In this document: piece after piece, positions 12,723 through 14,952 of the stretch
Layout of the letters: every line of letters starts with the position of its first letter
How positions within the stretch are numbered: position 1 is the first letter of the stretch
NCBI GenBank assembly: GCA_018062515.1
Contig: JAGOSC010000056.1
Span: 1 to 14,952, forward strand
Reading direction: 5' to 3'
From: Candidatus Omnitrophota bacterium
GTDB taxonomy: Bacteria > Omnitrophota > Gorgyraeia > Zapsychrales > Zapsychraceae
Length of the DNA stretch: 14,952 bases
The notes under the pieces: generated by a model
Database searches by the model: none
Seen by the model: the letters and a program-made list of their open reading frames with translations, nothing else
Told to the model about the DNA's origin: nothing
Made by a program: the position numbers and the translations under genes

Positions 12723-13034
12723 TTAGTACCCACGTGAATCTTTCATCTTATCTTTCATATCTTTTTTCATATCTTTTAGCTGATTCATTTGATCGCTTGA
12801 TAAAACTTGGCGCAATCTATCTTCTTTATCATTTTGCGCTTTATCCATAGCATCTTTGTAATCCTGAATAATGGGACGGATTTTATCGACTTGTTCGTCC
12901 GTTAAATTTAGTTCGGTTTTCATTTTCTGCAGTTTTTCATTAACACTGAAGGACATCAAATTGGCCGTGGCTGATGTCGAAAACAGTAAAACTAAACCCA
13001 ATCCAATTGCGACTTTAATAAAGTTAAATTTCAT
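12723..13034 (-). CDS. Periplasmic Spy/CpxP-like protein
   Basis: A 103-aa exported protein. A signal peptide (about 1-24, core VAIGLGLVLLFSTSATA) is followed by an all-helical, strongly charged mature part. It carries an LTxxQ-type motif (LTDEQ, 44-48) and a weaker second one (LSSDQ, 78-82), the hallmark of the Spy/CpxP family. Spy is a periplasmic ATP-free chaperone, and CpxP restrains the Cpx envelope-stress sensor. The tail is Lys/Asp/Met-rich (KDMKKDMKDKM). The AAGGAGA ribosome site is strong. It lies 26 bp after the 45-aa gene, so both probably use the promoter near 13230. Family level is good; chaperone versus metal-related role is unresolved. Confidence 0.8.
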   Translation of the reverse strand: MKFNFIKVAIGLGLVLLFSTSATANLMSFSVNEKLQKMKTELNLTDEQVDKIRPIIQDYKDAMDKAQNDKEDRLRQVLSSDQMNQLKDMKKDMKDKMKDSRGY

Positions 13035-13060
13035 ATCCTGTCTCCTTTTTTCTTAAGATA

Positions 13061-13198
13061 TTACCAATTTTTTTTATGCTTAAAAAATTCCACTTGCCGT
13101 AATCTTTTTTGAGCTTCTTCCCGTGTCCTGTATGGTCCTCCCAAATTTCTTCCCTTTTCTGATTTAACCACGTAACCTTTTTCTGTTTTCGTAATCAT
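13061..13198 (-). CDS. Conserved-looking 45-aa protein (GYVV / NLGGPY type)
   Basis: A 45-aa basic protein, too short for most gene callers, with ATG at 13198, TAA at 13061 and an AAGGAG ribosome site (13203-13208) 4 nt upstream. The translation has KGYVVKSEKGRNLGGPYRTR followed by EEAQKRLRQVEFFKHKKNW: a beta-turn-beta start, a GGPY turn and one amphipathic helix. From memory this resembles a small uncharacterised bacterial family with G-Y-V-V ... G-x-N-L-G-G-P-Y-x-T ... A-x-K-R-L-R-Q-V-E-Y/F-F. I know no function. It is the first gene after the promoter near 13230, ahead of the Spy-like gene. Confidence 0.78.
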   Translation of the reverse strand: MITKTEKGYVVKSEKGRNLGGPYRTREEAQKRLRQVEFFKHKKNW

Positions 13199-13226
13199 TT
13201 GTCTCCTTAATTCAATTTCTGATTCA

Positions 13227-13235
13227 AATATAACA
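13227..13235 (-). promoter_or_regulatory. Extended -10 promoter for the small-gene run
   Basis: On the minus strand TGTTATATT reads as an extended -10 (TG-N-TATATT), about 28 bp before the ATG at 13198, giving a leader of about 20 nt. No good -35 lies at the proper distance. Instead, three 11-bp repeats end 8 bp upstream of the -10 hexamer, which suits an activator-dependent promoter. Confidence 0.45.
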
Positions 13236-13240
13236 GGTCA

Positions 13241-13273
13241 TAAATTAAGAGAAGGTTAAAAATAGATTAAAAA
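13241..13273 (-). promoter_or_regulatory. Three contiguous 11-bp direct repeats (OmpR/PhoB-type box candidate)
   Basis: Read on the minus strand the three back-to-back units are TTTTTAATCTA, TTTTTAACCTT and CTCTTAATTTA (consensus YTYTTAAYYTW). An 11-bp direct-repeat period just upstream of a -10 is the geometry used by OmpR/PhoB-family regulators, a class that includes CpxR. The region is AT-rich, so chance is possible. No regulator gene of this class is in the window. Confidence 0.4.
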
Positions 13274-13345
13274 TGGGATTTAACAGCGGAAGATTGATTT
13301 TTAACGAATTGATTTAAAAACGGCGGTCATTATGCCAAAGGCAAA

Positions 13346-13378
13346 ATGCTGGACATGCAAAGAGAGCATGCCCAGCAT
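13346..13378 (-). terminator. Hairpin terminator candidate after the glycosyltransferase/FMN-reductase operon
   Basis: The arms 13346-13358 (ATGCTGGACATGC) and 13366-13378 (GCATGCCCAGCAT) pair at 12 of 13 positions around a 7-nt loop. On the minus strand the stem is followed by TTTTGCC, a short U-tract, and begins 47 nt after the lipoprotein stop at 13426. This is a reasonable intrinsic terminator for that operon, with a weak tail. Confidence 0.55.
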
Positions 13379-13425
13379 AATTGAGGAATGTTTGATGTTT
13401 GCGTCGGAATGTGCTGCCGCACGGA

Positions 13426-13842
13426 TTATAAGGATTGCAAACTTTGTATCATCTCTTCTTCACTCTGCACGCGGGTCAATGTGTAAGCGTCGTCGGAGAA
13501 ATGAAATTTTTTCCCCGTTTCTTGACTGATTAAAGCTTCAAGTTCCGATTGACTGGTATTTTTCGGGTCAAAACGAACTATGCGGTATTTACTTTCATTA
13601 GAATCACTCGCAATACCTTTAGGTATATAAATGGCTCCTGTCGAGAAATCCACGGCGAAGGCGATAATTCCAGGAATAATTCCAACGAGTAACCAGAAAC
13701 CATCCATTAAAGCAACACCCACATCGATTCTACCGGCGGTTTGATTACGGCGTTCAGGATACAAAATTGTTCCGCAAGCCGCGAGCTGTATAGCAACTAA
13801 ACCAATCAAAGCTATTTTACCAATCTGATTTAAACATGTCAT
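13426..13842 (-). CDS. Small lipoprotein with an internal hydrophobic segment
   Basis: A 138-aa protein with a lipoprotein signal (core ALIGLVAIQL, lipobox LAAC, Cys23). The mature part opens with GTILYPERRNQTAGRIDVGV, then a long hydrophobic stretch (about 48-65, FWLLVGIIPGIIAFAVDF) followed by STGAIYIPKG, and a soluble C-terminal part of about 60 residues. The CGT-x-L-YPERR ... D-x-x-x-G-A-I-Y pattern recalls an uncharacterised lipoprotein family seen in several Gram-negative bacteria, with some likeness to YceK/YidQ lipoproteins. I do not know a function. A strong AAGGAGG ribosome site precedes the ATG. It follows the FMN reductase by 13 bp and is the last gene before the hairpin at 13346-13378. 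Confidence 0.75.
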   Translation of the reverse strand: MTCLNQIGKIALIGLVAIQLAACGTILYPERRNQTAGRIDVGVALMDGFWLLVGIIPGIIAFAVDFSTGAIYIPKGIASDSNESKYRIVRFDPKNTSQSELEALISQETGKKFHFSDDAYTLTRVQSEEEMIQSLQSL

Positions 13843-13855
13843 AACAGCCTCCTTG

Positions 13856-14437
13856 TTATTTCAGTTTTGAAATGAATGTAACAAGCTCTTTCCCGAGATT
13901 CTCAATCTCTTTTTGCTGCTTTTCATCTTTAAGTTGTGCTTGATCATTAAATGCCTCGCCGGCATTGGGCACACAAACTTGTTTTGGTAATACGATGGCC
14001 CCGATATTCCCTAAAATAGAGCGAACATGCACAAGCCCTCGTAATCCACCTAATTTACCCGTGGATGTACTCATGAGCGTTACTATTTTGTCTTTGAACG
14101 CGATAAGCGGCGCTTCATCTTTTGTTTCTTTTCGAGAGGCCCAATCAATTGTATTTTTTAGCCATCCGCTGATTGAGCTATTATATTCCGGGGATGAAAT
14201 CAAAAACCCGTCGGACTGTATCATTAATTTTTTAATTTTTTTAGCATTCTCCGGCAAGCCCTGCTCATCTTCCAAATCACCATGATACAACGGCATGGGG
14301 AAATCATTTAAATCAATGAGAGTAACCTCCGCGCCGGCCTCCTGGGCACCTTTCATCGCGATCTTAATCAATTTTTTATTAAATGATTCTTTTCGCGCAC
14401 TTCCGGCAAAGGCTAATATTTTTATTTTTTCGCTCAT
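13856..14437 (-). CDS. NADPH-dependent FMN reductase family flavoprotein
   Basis: A 193-aa cytoplasmic flavodoxin-fold protein of the NADPH-dependent FMN reductase / quinone reductase family (PF03358). The FMN phosphate-binding loop GSARKESFNKKL (12-23) follows the first beta strand (ILAFA). The isoalloxazine-side motif SPEYNSSISGWLKNTIDW (82-99) and the STSTGKLGG segment (123-131) are all present, so it should bind FMN and be active. Relatives reduce free flavin, quinones, azo dyes or metal oxyanions; the substrate here cannot be told. Its ribosome site (GAGAGGAA) overlaps the stop of the upstream glycosyltransferase, with a 10-bp gap, indicating one operon. Confidence 0.93.
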   Translation of the reverse strand: MSEKIKILAFAGSARKESFNKKLIKIAMKGAQEAGAEVTLIDLNDFPMPLYHGDLEDEQGLPENAKKIKKLMIQSDGFLISSPEYNSSISGWLKNTIDWASRKETKDEAPLIAFKDKIVTLMSTSTGKLGGLRGLVHVRSILGNIGAIVLPKQVCVPNAGEAFNDQAQLKDEKQQKEIENLGKELVTFISKLK

Positions 14438-14447
14438 ACATTCCTCT

Positions 14448-14952
14448 CTATTTAAGAACGAGATCTCCCACTCTTTTTTTAAATCGTCTAACAGCTTTTT
14501 TCATCGTTGTCCTCGGCACGTCGATAATGGCGGCCGCGCCGGCCGACGAGGTATTAGCCATAAGTTCTGTTTGCGTTTTAATCATTCGCATGGCTTTTTT
14601 CCAAGGATTCTCATCTAAATTTCTCTTTTTATGGTGGTCTTTGATCACCTGTTGATAAATTTCAAGAGCTTTGTCCACGCAAATATTGACCGCAAAATTT
14701 TGGGCCATTTGTAGGGCATTTTTCGACAATATTTTCCTTTTTTCCGACGATAGTTTGGAAAGCCATGTCAAACATTCCACGTAATCCTGAACATGGTCGT
14801 TTTTGATCATACGGCCATTAATACCATCTTTAAGTACCTCACGTACACCAGGAGCGTCAACAGCCACGACCGGGGTTCCGGTCGCCATAGCTTCGACGAG
14901 AACAAGTCCTTGGGTCTCACTGTGCGAAGCAAAAGCAAATACATCCAAGGCG
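14448..14952 (-). CDS. GT4-family glycosyltransferase, C-terminal part (5' end outside window)
   Basis: The frame is open to the right window edge, so only the last 168 residues are seen; the TTG at 14948 lies inside the domain and is not a start. The sequence begins in the donor-binding Rossmann half with LDVFAFASHSETQGLVLVEA, which carries the E-x7-E motif of GT4 retaining transferases (SETQGLVLVEA), then GTPVVAVDAPGVREVL and DGINGRMI. The motif wording is close to diacylglycerol glucosyl- and similar lipid or surface-glycan transferases, but the acceptor is unknown. After the domain (about residue 115 of the visible part) comes a basic tail of about 50 residues (KKRNLDENPWKKAMRMIKTQ ... 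RRFKKRVGDLVLK), suggestive of membrane association. It is followed by the FMN reductase. Confidence 0.9.
   Translation of the reverse strand, partial: ALDVFAFASHSETQGLVLVEAMATGTPVVAVDAPGVREVLKDGINGRMIKNDHVQDYVECLTWLSKLSSEKRKILSKNALQMAQNFAVNICVDKALEIYQQVIKDHHKKRNLDENPWKKAMRMIKTQTELMANTSSAGAAAIIDVPRTTMKKAVRRFKKRVGDLVLK

Noticed and set aside
13332..13529. Plus-strand frame of 65 codons starting MPKAKCWTCKES with several Cys
   Set aside because: Its first part is the strong hairpin at 13346-13378 and its second half is antisense to the lipoprotein gene. It has no good ribosome site and no recognisable family. The CxxC look comes from the stem sequence.
14946..14948. TTG as the start of the glycosyltransferase
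   Set aside because: It lies inside the conserved GT4 donor domain and the frame continues to the window edge, so it is an internal Leu codon.

Overview
The window reads as a stretch of chromosome from a diderm (Gram-negative type), moderately AT-rich bacterium. It encodes several lipobox lipoproteins, a SPOR-domain protein, a Spy/CpxP-like periplasmic protein, HflX, MiaA and ClpB. I see no phage, insertion sequence, CRISPR, rRNA or tRNA. The mix (HspR-like regulator plus a CIRCE box, a beta-helix protease, DUF2934 and DUF1540 small proteins) recalls uncultured phyla such as Omnitrophota or Elusimicrobiota. That is an impression from gene content, not a demonstrated placement.

Almost everything is on the minus strand; the one exception is a large secreted protease gene. 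From right to left, in transcription order: (1) 14952-13426, a probable operon of a GT4 glycosyltransferase (5' end outside the window), an NADPH-dependent FMN reductase and a small lipoprotein, ending at a hairpin (13346-13378). (2) 13273-11586, a run of seven small genes: a 45-aa conserved-looking protein, a Spy/CpxP-like protein, two adjacent DUF1540-type Cys-rich mini-proteins (48 and about 44 aa), a DoxX-like membrane protein, a DUF2934 protein and a lipoprotein. It starts with an extended -10 promoter preceded by three 11-bp direct repeats. (3) 11088-8129, a TPR/SPOR envelope protein, miaA and hflX, with gaps of 4 and 13 bp. (4) 5298-8108 on the plus strand, a 936-aa subtilisin-family protease with EF-hand-like calcium loops and a beta-helix C-terminal half. 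It is convergent with hflX and divergent from an HspR-like regulator. (5) 5220-1, a heat-shock block: the HspR-like MerR regulator with its own repeat-decorated promoter, a CIRCE operator, hsp20 and clpB. After it come a MORN_2/YwqK repeat protein and a translationally coupled membrane-anchored protein cut by the window edge.

The clearest theme is protein quality control and envelope stress. Hsp20 and ClpB hold and disaggregate misfolded protein under a canonical HrcA operator. An HspR-type repressor sits directly upstream with a distinct, non-HAIR operator. A secreted protease shares that divergent control region. The small-gene run around the Spy-like protein may be a second, envelope-directed stress set.

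The most interesting items are the HspR/CIRCE/protease control region, the previously uncalled pair of DUF1540-type mini-genes, the uncalled 45-aa gene with its 11-bp-repeat promoter, and a 17-bp inverted repeat between the Spy-like gene and the DUF1540 pair. No stretch longer than about 230 bp lacks a gene once the small genes are counted.
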